Source of the DNA: an uncultured Alistipes sp.
GTDB taxonomy: Bacteria; Bacteroidota; Bacteroidia; Bacteroidales; Rikenellaceae
Assembly (NCBI GenBank): GCA_900768015.1
Contig: CAAGBI010000030.1
Coordinates: 1 to 11,999 of the forward strand
DNA length: 11,999 nucleotides
Direction: 5' to 3'
Shown: piece after piece, positions 1-6,685 of the stretch
Numbering within the stretch: position 1 is the stretch's first letter
Layout: every line of letters starts with the position of its first letter
Made by a program: the position numbers and the translations under genes
Notes under the pieces: generated by a model
What the model was told of the DNA's origin: nothing
What the model saw: the letters and a program-made list of their open reading frames with translations, nothing else
The model's database searches: none

Positions 1-832
1 GACCCGAGTTCTGAATACCCACCTCGATGGTCATTGAGCGACGGTCGGCCTTAGGAAGTCTGAAGATGGTGCCACCGCCGTAGCCTGTGCTGAGTGCAGT
101 GATGTTGTGTGCAATAACCACTACGAATGCGCAGATGATAGCAATGAAGATAGACTTACCATCGAGACCTGCACCAGTGTTATCGCCAAGCGATGTCACA
201 ACCTTTGTGAATGATACTGCAACCATGCCCATGAAGAGTATGATAGAGAGTATCTGCGATGGCTTCAAGAGGCGCTTTGTGGCGTTAGGGAAGTAGTGGG
301 CGAATGCCATACCTGCAACGATGGGGAGACCCAACAAGAGCATAATCTGCTCGAACATATCGCCAAAGGGGATGACAAGTGTGGGAATCTCGTTGTTGAT
401 GCTCACGATATTGCAGTAGATAGTTCCGTAGAGCCAGAAGTTGAGAGGTGTGATAAGGGGCGAGAATGCTGTGGTTACAGCTGTCATAGATACTGAGAGC
501 TCGATGTTACCCTGTGCGTATGACGACATAAAGTTGGAGATGTTGCCACCAGGACATGATGCAACCAAAATCATACCCAAGGCAACCATGGGGGTGATGA
601 CGCTGTTGAAGAGCAAAGCTACGCAGAGGGTGATGAATGGAAGAGCTACCCACTGCATCATGCAGCCTACGATGATAGACTTGGGGTAGCGGAATACATC
701 TTTGAATGTGTCGAGCTTGATGCCCAGAGCAACGCCGAACATTACGAGTGCCAAGATGATGTTTACAAGAGTCATCTCACCCTGACCCAAATTGGGGTCA
801 AGAGGATCCAAAATCTGTAGATATTGCTTCAT
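1..832 (-). CDS. Bile acid:sodium symporter family (BASS/SLC10-like) transporter, 3' end cut by window edge
   Basis: This is an inner-membrane secondary transporter expected to couple uptake of an organic anion to sodium. The 277 visible residues are rich in hydrophobic stretches (about residues 20-38, 60-77, 82-93, 113-135, 163-180, 193-213 and 227-247), as in the ten-helix BASS fold. Two family motifs are visible: CPGGNISN at 93-100, and EVGIQNSG at 270-277, which matches the ExGxQN box whose Glu and Gln help bind sodium in characterised bacterial homologues. The start is ATG at 830-832, because an in-frame TAA lies two codons upstream (836-838). The reading frame is open to base 1, so the last helices and the stop lie outside the window. 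The substrate cannot be told from sequence: bacterial BASS proteins include bile acid, pantoate and other anion carriers. The family assignment is firm. Confidence 0.9.
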   Translation of the reverse strand, partial: MKQYLQILDPLDPNLGQGEMTLVNIILALVMFGVALGIKLDTFKDVFRYPKSIIVGCMMQWVALPFITLCVALLFNSVITPMVALGMILVASCPGGNISNFMSSYAQGNIELSVSMTAVTTAFSPLITPLNFWLYGTIYCNIVSINNEIPTLVIPFGDMFEQIMLLLGLPIVAGMAFAHYFPNATKRLLKPSQILSIILFMGMVAVSFTKVVTSLGDNTGAGLDGKSIFIAIICAFVVVIAHNITALSTGYGGGTIFRLPKADRRSMTIEVGIQNSG

Positions 833-883
833 ATGTTAAATCATTCGTGTAGCCATTGTGTGAGCTACTGTTTGGTTTAATAG

Positions 884-943
884 TTCCGAGAATTTCGCTT
901 TTCTTGTGTCCTTACACTCGGAAATGGTCAATGAGGCTTGACC
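884..943 (-). promoter_or_regulatory. Structured leader (two inverted repeats) upstream of the BASS gene
   Basis: Two perfect inverted repeats lie between the putative -7 box (953-960) and the BASS start at 832. The first pairs 926-931 (GGTCAA) with 938-943 (TTGACC) across a 6-nt loop. The second pairs 884-890 (TTCCGAG) with 917-923 (CTCGGAA), with a small inner GTGT/ACAC pair (906-909 with 914-917) that competes for the last base. In the minus-strand RNA they would form two consecutive hairpins in a leader of about 110 nt. I do not recognise a known riboswitch class. The first repeat could equally be a protein operator, since another TTGACC copy lies at 990-995. The rest of the 833-1190 gap (996-1110) is AT-rich and shows nothing I can name. 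Confidence 0.4.
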
Positions 944-952
944 ATAATTGCG

Positions 953-960
953 CAAATATA
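953..960 (-). promoter_or_regulatory. Putative -7 box of the BASS gene promoter
   Basis: The minus strand reads TATATTTG, a full match to the Bacteroidetes -7 consensus TAnnTTTG. No good TTTG -33 box sits 19-21 bp upstream; the nearest TTG is only about 12 bp away. The site would give a leader of roughly 110 nt before the start at 832. The call rests on the -7 motif alone. Confidence 0.35.
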
Positions 961-1135
961 CCGAATATTTTTCAATTAATGCGCATAAATTGACCTATTT
1001 CGCATATTTAGATGCTATATATAAGTATAAATACTCATAAGATATGTGGTTAATTTGGAACGAGGTGGGGTAGATGTGTTCGATATATGGCGCAGTGGCA
1101 TACCTCTATTATAAAAAAAGAGAGGCTATTATTAC

Positions 1136-1170
1136 AAAAAGAGAGGCTGTCCCAAGTGGAACAGCCTCTC
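1136..1170 (-). terminator. Rho-independent terminator of ppdK
   Basis: A perfect 10-bp stem pairs 1141-1150 (GAGAGGCTGT) with 1161-1170 (ACAGCCTCTC) around a 10-nt loop. On the minus strand it is followed by a T run (1136-1140). It begins 20 bp after the ppdK stop codon. A second copy of the outer arm with its own A/T run lies at 1114-1127 and could also pair with 1163-1170. Confidence 0.88.
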
Positions 1171-1190
1171 GCTTATGAAGTATGTCGAAA

Positions 1191-3920
1191 CTACTTAACG
1201 CTCAAAGCAGCGTGTGCAGCAGCCAATCGTGCGATAGGCACACGGAATGGAGAGCAGCTTACATAGTTCAAACCTGCGTGGTGGCAGAACTCTACTGATG
1301 AAGGCTCACCGCCGTGCTCACCGCAGATACCGCACTTCAAGTCGGGACGAGTTGTACGGCCCTTGAACACAGCCTCGCGTACGAGCTGGCCAACACCGTT
1401 GCGGTCCAAGATCTTGAATGGATCGTTCTTGAGGATGTTCTTCTCCAAGTAGATAGGCAAGAACTTAGCGATATCGTCACGAGAGAAGCCGAGAGTCATC
1501 TGAGTAAGGTCGTTTGTACCGAATGAGAAGAACTCTGCAACCTCAGCGATCTGGTTAGCTGTAACAGCAGCGCGAGGAACCTCAATCATAGTACCTACGA
1601 GGTAGTCGATGCGGTCGTTACGCTCTGCGAATACTGCCTCAGCAGTCTTGTCGATGATGTTCTTCTGGTAGCGGAGCTCCTTGTGGTTACCTACCAATGG
1701 AACCATGATCTCAACCTTAACAGGTGTGCCAGCAGCCTTAACATTCATCGCAGCCTCGATGATAGCGCGAGCCTGCATCTCAGTGATCTCGGGATATGTG
1801 TTACCGAGGCGGCAACCACGGTGACCCAACATTGGGTTAACCTCGTGCAAAGCCTCAACCTTAGCCTTAACCTTCTCTACGGGGATGCCCATAGCGTCAG
1901 CCATCTCCTGCTGATCCTTCTCAGTGTTAGGAGCGAACTCGTGCAATGGTGGATCAAGCAAACGAACGATAACGGGGTAGCCGTTCATTACCTTGAACAA
2001 GCCCTCGAAGTCGCCACGCTGCATAGGAAGAAGCTTAGACAATGCTACACGACGACCATCCTCATCGTCTGAAAGGATCATCTCGCGGATAGCCTTGATA
2101 CGGTCGCCCTCGAAGAACATGTGCTCTGTACGGCAGAGACCGATACCCTGTGCACCGAATGCGAATGCCTGCTCAGCGTCGCGAGGAGTATCTGCGTTAG
2201 CGCGTACATTCATTGTAGCGTACTTGCCAGCGAGCTCCATGAGCTGACCGAAGTCACCGTCGAGGTTAGCTGCCTGTGTAGCAACCTGGCCGAGGTAAAC
2301 CTCACCTGTAGAACCGTTCAATGAGATCCAGTCACCCTCCTTAATCTCGAAGCCGTTAACCTTGATAGTGCGAGCCTTGTAGTCGATCTCCAACTCACCA
2401 GCACCCGATACGCAGCACTTACCCATACCACGAGCAACAACCGCTGCGTGTGATGTCATACCGCCACGAGCTGTGAGGATACCTGCTGCATCCAACATAC
2501 CCTTCAAGTCCTCGGGTGATGTCTCGATACGAACGAGGATAGCCTTCTGGCCTGTCTCGTTGAGAACCTTCTCAGCATCGTCAGCGAAGAATACTACGGG
2601 ACCTGTAGCTGCACCTGGAGATGCGGGGAGACCCTTAACGATAACCTTAGCGCTCTTGATAGCCTTCTTGTCGAATACGGGGTGGAGCAACTCGTCGAGC
2701 TTCTCGGGCTCGCAACGCAAAACTGCTGTCTTCTCGTCGATAAGACCCTCGCGGAGCATATCCATAGCGATCTTCACCATCGCAGCACCTGTACGCTTAC
2801 CGTTACGGCACTGCAACATCCAGAGCTTACCATCCTGGATTGTGAACTCGATATCCTGCATATCAGTGAAGTATGTCTCGAGGTGCTTCTGGATGCCGTT
2901 GAGCTCAGCGTAAACCTCGGGCATAACCTCCTCCAATGAAGGATACTTCGATGCGCGCTCCTCCTCAGAGATGTTCTGAGCAGCAGCCCAACGCTTTGAA
3001 CCCTCGATAGTGATCTGCTGAGGTGTGCGGATACCTGCTACAACATCCTCACCCTGTGCGTTGATGAGGTACTCACCGTTGAAGATGTTCTCACCAGTTG
3101 CAGCGTCACGAGAGAATGCTACACCAGTTGCTGAGTTCTCACCCATGTTACCGAATACCATCGCCTGAACAGATACTGCTGTACCCCATGCCTCAGGGAT
3201 GTTGTTGAGCTTACGGTAGAGGATAGCGCGCTCGTTCATCCATGAACCGAACACTGCGCAGATAGCACCCCAGAGCTGCTCCCAAGCGCTTGTGGGGAAC
3301 TCCTTACCTGTCTGCTGCTTAACTGCTGCCTTGAATGCTGCTACGAGCTCCTTAAGGTCGTCAGTTGTAAGGTCTGTATCAGCCTTAACACCGCGCTTCT
3401 CCTTCTGTGCCTCGATGATAACCTCGAATGGATCCTGATCCTCCTTAGACTGGGGCTTCATGTCGAGAACAACATCACCATACATCTGTACGAAACGACG
3501 ATATGAATCCCATGCGAAACGAGGGTTGCCAGAGAGCTTTGCGATAGCCTCAACAGCCTCATCGTTCATACCGAGGTTAAGGATTGTATCCATCATACCA
3601 GGCATTGATGCGCGTGCACCAGAGCGTACTGAAACCAAAAGAGGAAGCGTAGTATCGCCAAACTTGCGACCTGTGAGGTTCTCGATGTTCTTGATTGCGG
3701 CCTCCACCTCGGGACGCAACAACTCGATAACACGCTCCTTACCCTCCTTGTAGTACTCCGAACAAGTGTCGGTTGTGATGGTAAATCCTGGAGGTACAGG
3801 AATACCGATCAAGTTCATCTCAGCGAGGTTAGCACCCTTACCGCCGAGCAACTCTCGCATCTTGCCATTACCCTCAGCCTCCTTGTTGCCAAAGGTGTAG
3901 ACACGCTTTACATCTGCCAT
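1191..3920 (-). CDS. ppdK: Pyruvate, phosphate dikinase
   Basis: This cytosolic enzyme reversibly converts ATP, pyruvate and phosphate to AMP, PEP and PPi. In anaerobes it links PEP and pyruvate in PPi-saving glycolysis or in gluconeogenesis. The 909 residues are close to the usual length (about 875-900). The ATP-grasp domain begins with GGKGANLAEM (26-35). The swivelling phosphohistidine domain carries GGMTSHAAV with catalytic His491. The C-terminal PEP/pyruvate barrel shows Arg597 (LCRTEH), Arg653 (RLLDPP), Glu780, GTNDLTQM (801-808) and ICGEHGG with catalytic Cys866. All are offset by a constant 35-36 residues from the Clostridium symbiosum enzyme, which argues for an intact protein. One oddity is QCR at 370-372 where the family usually has QTR. 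ATG at 3918-3920 gives the normal N-terminus. The gene is monocistronic, between its own promoter and terminator. Thr489 is the position modified by the regulatory protein in plants; no regulator gene is seen here. Confidence 0.98.
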   Translation of the reverse strand: MADVKRVYTFGNKEAEGNGKMRELLGGKGANLAEMNLIGIPVPPGFTITTDTCSEYYKEGKERVIELLRPEVEAAIKNIENLTGRKFGDTTLPLLVSVRSGARASMPGMMDTILNLGMNDEAVEAIAKLSGNPRFAWDSYRRFVQMYGDVVLDMKPQSKEDQDPFEVIIEAQKEKRGVKADTDLTTDDLKELVAAFKAAVKQQTGKEFPTSAWEQLWGAICAVFGSWMNERAILYRKLNNIPEAWGTAVSVQAMVFGNMGENSATGVAFSRDAATGENIFNGEYLINAQGEDVVAGIRTPQQITIEGSKRWAAAQNISEEERASKYPSLEEVMPEVYAELNGIQKHLETYFTDMQDIEFTIQDGKLWMLQCRNGKRTGAAMVKIAMDMLREGLIDEKTAVLRCEPEKLDELLHPVFDKKAIKSAKVIVKGLPASPGAATGPVVFFADDAEKVLNETGQKAILVRIETSPEDLKGMLDAAGILTARGGMTSHAAVVARGMGKCCVSGAGELEIDYKARTIKVNGFEIKEGDWISLNGSTGEVYLGQVATQAANLDGDFGQLMELAGKYATMNVRANADTPRDAEQAFAFGAQGIGLCRTEHMFFEGDRIKAIREMILSDDEDGRRVALSKLLPMQRGDFEGLFKVMNGYPVIVRLLDPPLHEFAPNTEKDQQEMADAMGIPVEKVKAKVEALHEVNPMLGHRGCRLGNTYPEITEMQARAIIEAAMNVKAAGTPVKVEIMVPLVGNHKELRYQKNIIDKTAEAVFAERNDRIDYLVGTMIEVPRAAVTANQIAEVAEFFSFGTNDLTQMTLGFSRDDIAKFLPIYLEKNILKNDPFKILDRNGVGQLVREAVFKGRTTRPDLKCGICGEHGGEPSSVEFCHHAGLNYVSCSPFRVPIARLAAAHAALSVK

Positions 3921-4003
3921 AATCGTTTAATTTATAAATAGTTAATATGATAATTGTCTTGTATATGCCATCCGAGTTGGTTATTTTGGCTTCGAATAGC
4001 TTA

Positions 4004-4034
4004 CAAAAGTAAAAAATAATTTTTGAATATGCAA
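4004..4034 (-). promoter_or_regulatory. Bacteroidetes-type promoter of ppdK
   Basis: The minus strand has TTG (4032-4034), a 20-bp AT-rich spacer, then TACTTTTG (4004-4011), a full match to the TAnnTTTG -7 consensus at the expected spacing. Transcription would begin near 3998, leaving a leader of about 75-80 nt before the ATG at 3920. No stable structure is evident in that leader. Confidence 0.72.
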
Positions 4035-4076
4035 TAATTATGCGAGAAAAATAGGCGTGTATCTGAGGATTTTAAT

Positions 4077-4123
4077 GAGTTTAGGGAGCTTAAGGATATT
4101 GGCACTTGCCTCTCCCTAAACTC
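4077..4123 (-). terminator. Hairpin terminator after mnmA
   Basis: A perfect 12-bp inverted repeat pairs 4077-4088 (GAGTTTAGGGAG) with 4112-4123 (CTCCCTAAACTC), starting 26 bp after the mnmA stop. The loop is 23 nt and holds a small GGC/GCC stem. The sequence after it on the minus strand (ATTAAAATCC) is a poor U-tract, so termination may be partial or the hairpin may act as a 3' end stabiliser. Confidence 0.6.
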
Positions 4124-4149
4124 CCTATGTTCACTATATTCTATAATTC

Positions 4150-5325
4150 CTACCTCTCTATCACTCCACTGCCAACCAATATGTCGCCACTATACCACGC
4201 GGCAAACTGACCCGCAGTGATGCCCCTTTGTGGCTCGTCAAAGAGTATATACATGCCCTCGCTATCGCAGATGAGCTCTGCTGCTTGGAGCGGCTGGCGG
4301 TAGCGTATGCGCACCATATATCTGCGGCGCTCACCCTCCTTCATAGCCTCCGATGGGTCTATCCAGTGCACCTCTTCGGGGAGTATGCGCAGCGCCTTAC
4401 GATGTAGTCCTGGATGGTTATCGCCCTCGCCCACAAAGACCACATTCTCCGTTACATCCGTGCCGATGATAAAGAGCGACTCCTTGCGGCCACCAATGCC
4501 TAAACCCTTGCGCTGACCTATGGTGTAGAAGTGTGCACCCTGGTGTGTGCCAATCTTCTTGCCGTCGCGCACCGTAAGGCGATAAGGCTCTGCAAGTGCC
4601 TTGTAATCATCCTCTTGGCAGTTGCGAACAAAGCGTTGCGAGTGGGGTAGTATCTCGTGGACATTTCCCTCTTTGGCCTTGAGCTGCTGCTGCAAAAATA
4701 TGGGCAAATCCACTTTACCCACAAAGCATATTCCTTGCGAATCTTTGCGCTTTGCAGTGGCCAATTTCTGCTCCTCGGCGATGCGTCTAACCTCGGGCTT
4801 TGTGATGTCGCCAATGGGGAACATGGCGTACTTAAGTTGCTCCTGTGTGAGCTGGCAAAGGAAGTAACTTTGGTCCTTGTTACTATCGCTACCCGCCAAA
4901 AGACGATAGTGTGTAACGCCCTTATTGTCAGTCCATTCCTCGCGGCGGCAGTAGTGACCCGTAGCGACACGCTCGGCACCGAGCTTGAGCGCCTCCTTGA
5001 GGAATACATCGAACTTAATCTCGCGGTTGCAGAGGACATCGGGGTTGGGTGTGCGGCCTGCCTCATACTCCGCAAACATATACTCTACCACGCGCTTGCG
5101 GTACTCCTCGGAGAGGTCGACATAGTGAAACTCTATGTCGAGGCGCTTGGCTACGAGCTCGGCAAAGACCTGGTCGTCATACCATGGGCAGTCGCCCTCA
5201 AGCGTACCCGTGGTGTCGTGCCAGTTGCGCATGAAGAGGCCGATGACCTCATGTCCCTGCTCTTTGAGCAAGTATGCTGCCACCGATGAGTCTACGCCTC
5301 CAGAAAGTCCGATTACAACGCGCAT
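4150..5325 (-). CDS. mnmA: tRNA-specific 2-thiouridylase MnmA
   Basis: MnmA uses ATP and a persulfide sulfur to thiolate the wobble uridine (s2U34) of tRNAs for Lys, Glu and Gln in the cytosol. The PP-loop SGGVDSS is at residues 8-14. The catalytic cysteines are Cys99 (PDVLCNREIKF) and Cys200 (SQGICFVG). ATGHYCR is at 121-127, and the central domain carries YTIGQRKGLGIGG (267-279). The C-terminal barrel ends with QRGITAGQFAAWY (366-378). At 391 residues it is longer than the E. coli protein (368). The extra length is mainly about 28 residues at 226-254 between the catalytic region and the GQRKGLG motif. I believe Bacteroidales relatives share such an insert, but could not check. The gene starts 22 bp after folE on the same strand, with no promoter motif between them, so co-transcription is likely. 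Confidence 0.97.
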   Translation of the reverse strand: MRVVIGLSGGVDSSVAAYLLKEQGHEVIGLFMRNWHDTTGTLEGDCPWYDDQVFAELVAKRLDIEFHYVDLSEEYRKRVVEYMFAEYEAGRTPNPDVLCNREIKFDVFLKEALKLGAERVATGHYCRREEWTDNKGVTHYRLLAGSDSNKDQSYFLCQLTQEQLKYAMFPIGDITKPEVRRIAEEQKLATAKRKDSQGICFVGKVDLPIFLQQQLKAKEGNVHEILPHSQRFVRNCQEDDYKALAEPYRLTVRDGKKIGTHQGAHFYTIGQRKGLGIGGRKESLFIIGTDVTENVVFVGEGDNHPGLHRKALRILPEEVHWIDPSEAMKEGERRRYMVRIRYRQPLQAAELICDSEGMYILFDEPQRGITAGQFAAWYSGDILVGSGVIER

Positions 5326-5347
5326 AGTGATAGACGGTTAGCGCTTA

Positions 5348-5950
5348 TTACTTAATCAACTGCATGAACTCCTCGCGAGTGCGCAAGTCCGAGAGGAAAC
5401 AGCCTGTAAATGCCGATGTTGTAGTCACGGAGCGCTGCTTCTCGACACCTCGCATCTGCATACATGTGTGGCTTGCCTCGATGACCACGGCAACACCAGC
5501 TGGGTTAAGTGCCTGCTGAATGCTATCGCGAATTTGCACCGTGAGGCGCTCCTGAACCTGAAGGCGGCGTGCGAAGCACTCCACAACGCGGGCAATCTTC
5601 GAGAGGCCTGTAATGTAGCCGTTGGGAATGTAAGCGACATGCGCCTTGCCGATGAATGGGAGCATGTGGTGCTCACACACCGAGAAGAGCTCAATGTCCT
5701 TTACGAGTACCATCTGCTGATACTCCTCCTTGAACATTGCCGACTGGAGAATGGCGATGGGATCCTGGGCATAACCCTTGGTAATGAACGACATAGCCTT
5801 AGCCACGCGCTCTGGGGTCTTGATGAGACCCTCGCGCTCGGGGTCCTCGCCAAGGAGTCGTAAAATCTCGCGGTAGTGTACCATGAGCTCTGCAATTTTC
5901 TCCTGGTTGTAGATGTCCTCGCGCTTGTAGTTTGTAATTATCTCTTCCAT
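5348..5950 (-). CDS. folE: GTP cyclohydrolase I
   Basis: FolE converts GTP to 7,8-dihydroneopterin triphosphate and formate, the first step of tetrahydrofolate synthesis. The product also feeds preQ0/queuosine synthesis in many bacteria. The protein is 200 residues, typical of the family. Zinc ligands are visible as CEHHMLPF (Cys92, His94 and His95 region) and Cys163 in the HTCMQMRG stretch. Substrate-site motifs include GLSKIARVVECFARR (115-129), QERLTVQI (133-140) and SVTTTSAFTG (174-183). The N-terminal helical segment (1-45) is also normal. The gene is first in a two-gene unit with mnmA. A TATCTTTG -7 box sits 31 bp upstream of the ATG. There is no sign of damage. Confidence 0.97.
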   Translation of the reverse strand: MEEIITNYKREDIYNQEKIAELMVHYREILRLLGEDPEREGLIKTPERVAKAMSFITKGYAQDPIAILQSAMFKEEYQQMVLVKDIELFSVCEHHMLPFIGKAHVAYIPNGYITGLSKIARVVECFARRLQVQERLTVQIRDSIQQALNPAGVAVVIEASHTCMQMRGVEKQRSVTTTSAFTGCFLSDLRTREEFMQLIK

Positions 5951-5981
5951 ATCTGGATAGTATTAGCGTTTCAATATCATG

Positions 5982-5989
5982 CAAAGATA
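5982..5989 (-). promoter_or_regulatory. Putative -7 box of the folE-mnmA promoter
   Basis: TATCTTTG on the minus strand is a full match to TAnnTTTG. It would give a leader of about 25-30 nt before folE. No TTTG -33 box is found 19-21 bp upstream, so the promoter may be weak or depend on an activator. Confidence 0.5.
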
Positions 5990-6069
5990 AGAATTATTTA
6001 GATATGGGCGGTTATAAGTGTGTGATTTTTTTGCGCATAAGCGTTGTTATCTATGGTTATAAAAGACTA

Positions 6070-6106
6070 AAATGGCGAAAGGTCTCACTTTTACCTCTCG
6101 CCATTT
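6070..6106 (-). terminator. Terminator of the small HTH gene
   Basis: A 9-bp stem pairs 6070-6078 (AAATGGCGA) with 6098-6106 (TCGCCATTT) and continues inward as AGGT (6080-6083) with ACCT (6093-6096) after one mismatch. On the minus strand it is followed by a T-rich TTTTAGTCTTTT. It starts 38 bp after the stop at 6145 and separates this gene from the folE promoter. Confidence 0.8.
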
Positions 6107-6144
6107 ATGTCTGATGCGTAGCGTTATGCGCTGCAAAAGCAATG

Positions 6145-6390
6145 TTATTTTTGCTCGTTCAAGATACGCATTGCAGCATCAAAAATTGTTGTGTCGTCCA
6201 AAGTAACTACACCACCGTCAGGACCCTGCTCGATGTGGATGCCTACACCCTCCTTAGCGTCGAAGTGCTTGCCACCAAAATAGTTTCGTACTGTATCAAC
6301 GTCGATTCCCAACTCGTCTGCAATGCGCTGTGAGCTACCGCTAGGCAACTTGTCCTTGATGCGGCGCAACTCGTTAAATGTAATAATCAT
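6145..6390 (-). CDS. Small putative helix-turn-helix DNA-binding protein (81 aa)
   Basis: This is a compact protein with no signal peptide or membrane segment. Residues about 18-40 (SSQRIADELGIDVDTVRNYFGG) read as a helix-turn-helix: a first helix, a turn at the Gly of ELG, and a recognition helix starting at VDTV. The remainder is an acidic, glycine-rich stretch (IEQGPDGGVV, 53-62) and a short C-terminal helix (IFDAAMRILNEQK). I recall similar small proteins of unknown role in Bacteroidales genomes, but no function can be assigned. It stands alone with its own promoter (6447-6478) and terminator (6070-6106). A palindrome 10 bp before its start could be its own binding site. It is divergent from rubrerythrin. 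The ATG at 6388-6390 is the natural start. That it is a real gene is well supported; DNA binding is inferred. Confidence 0.8.
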   Translation of the reverse strand: MIITFNELRRIKDKLPSGSSQRIADELGIDVDTVRNYFGGKHFDAKEGVGIHIEQGPDGGVVTLDDTTIFDAAMRILNEQK

Positions 6391-6399
6391 AGTTCGGTA

Positions 6400-6417
6400 A
6401 TTATTAGGTTTAATAAT
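6400..6417 (-). promoter_or_regulatory. 7-bp palindrome in the leader of the HTH gene
   Basis: ATTATTA (6400-6406) and TAATAAT (6411-6417) form a perfect inverted repeat around GGTT, ending 10 bp before the ATG. One more TAATAATC copy overlaps the first codons (6381-6388), exactly 30 bp from the TAATAATC at 6411-6418. This could be an autoregulatory operator or a weak AU-rich hairpin over the ribosome entry region. Confidence 0.4.
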
Positions 6418-6446
6418 CTGGTAATATTTATTTCGTTTTGCTTATG

Positions 6447-6478
6447 CTAAATTAATGCTTTTTTTTGAAACAACCAAA
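6447..6478 (-). promoter_or_regulatory. Promoter of the small HTH gene
   Basis: The minus strand has TTTG (6475-6478), a 20-bp spacer and TAATTTAG (6447-6454), one mismatch from TAnnTTTG. The predicted transcript starts near 6441, giving a leader of about 50 nt that includes the palindrome at 6400-6417. Confidence 0.6.
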
Positions 6479-6505
6479 CTATTTTAGATATTTTTTCAAA
6501 AAATT

Positions 6506-6513
6506 TAGTTTTG
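6506..6513 (+). promoter_or_regulatory. Putative -7 box for rubrerythrin
   Basis: TAGTTTTG matches TAnnTTTG on the plus strand. The -33 position 20 bp upstream reads TTTT instead of TTTG (6482-6485). It would give a leader of about 165 nt before the ATG at 6686. No closer good match is present, so this is the best candidate but uncertain. The 6514-6685 stretch is AT-rich and shows no clear gene. Confidence 0.35.
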
Positions 6514-6685
6514 ATATATTCTGCCCTCGTCTCGGTGTGGTGTATATGGTATTGCCTATGAATAGATTAAGCATTTATATTGCCTTTGAGTGCTATTACC
6601 TATATATATAATATATGTGTCTTTGGCGCATATTTTGCTCGTGTGGCGTGTGATAACATCAATGTTTAACTCTAATATCGTGACT

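Noticed and set aside
87..689. Three overlapping short plus-strand open frames
   Set aside because: All are antisense to the BASS transporter coding sequence and have no supporting motifs.
833..1190. A riboswitch of a known class or a small RNA gene in the BASS-ppdK gap
   Set aside because: Hairpins are present but no known conserved core could be recognised, so only a structured leader is reported.
1683..2939. Several short plus-strand open frames
   Set aside because: They are shadows of ppdK, whose catalytic motifs are complete on the minus strand.
4657..5289. 210-codon open frame on the plus strand
   Set aside because: It lies entirely antisense to mnmA, whose motifs are intact. The translation shows no recognisable domain.
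6600..6616. AT-rich palindrome-like TATATATAATATAT stretch as a PerR-type peroxide operator for rubrerythrin
   Set aside because: It matches the PerR box consensus poorly. Simple AT repeats of this kind are expected in intergenic DNA here.
6590..6685. Upstream start for rubrerythrin giving a hydrophobic, possibly membrane-anchoring extension
   Set aside because: The extension lies in AT-rich intergenic sequence and is unlike rubrerythrin N-termini. The ATG at 6686 gives the standard protein.
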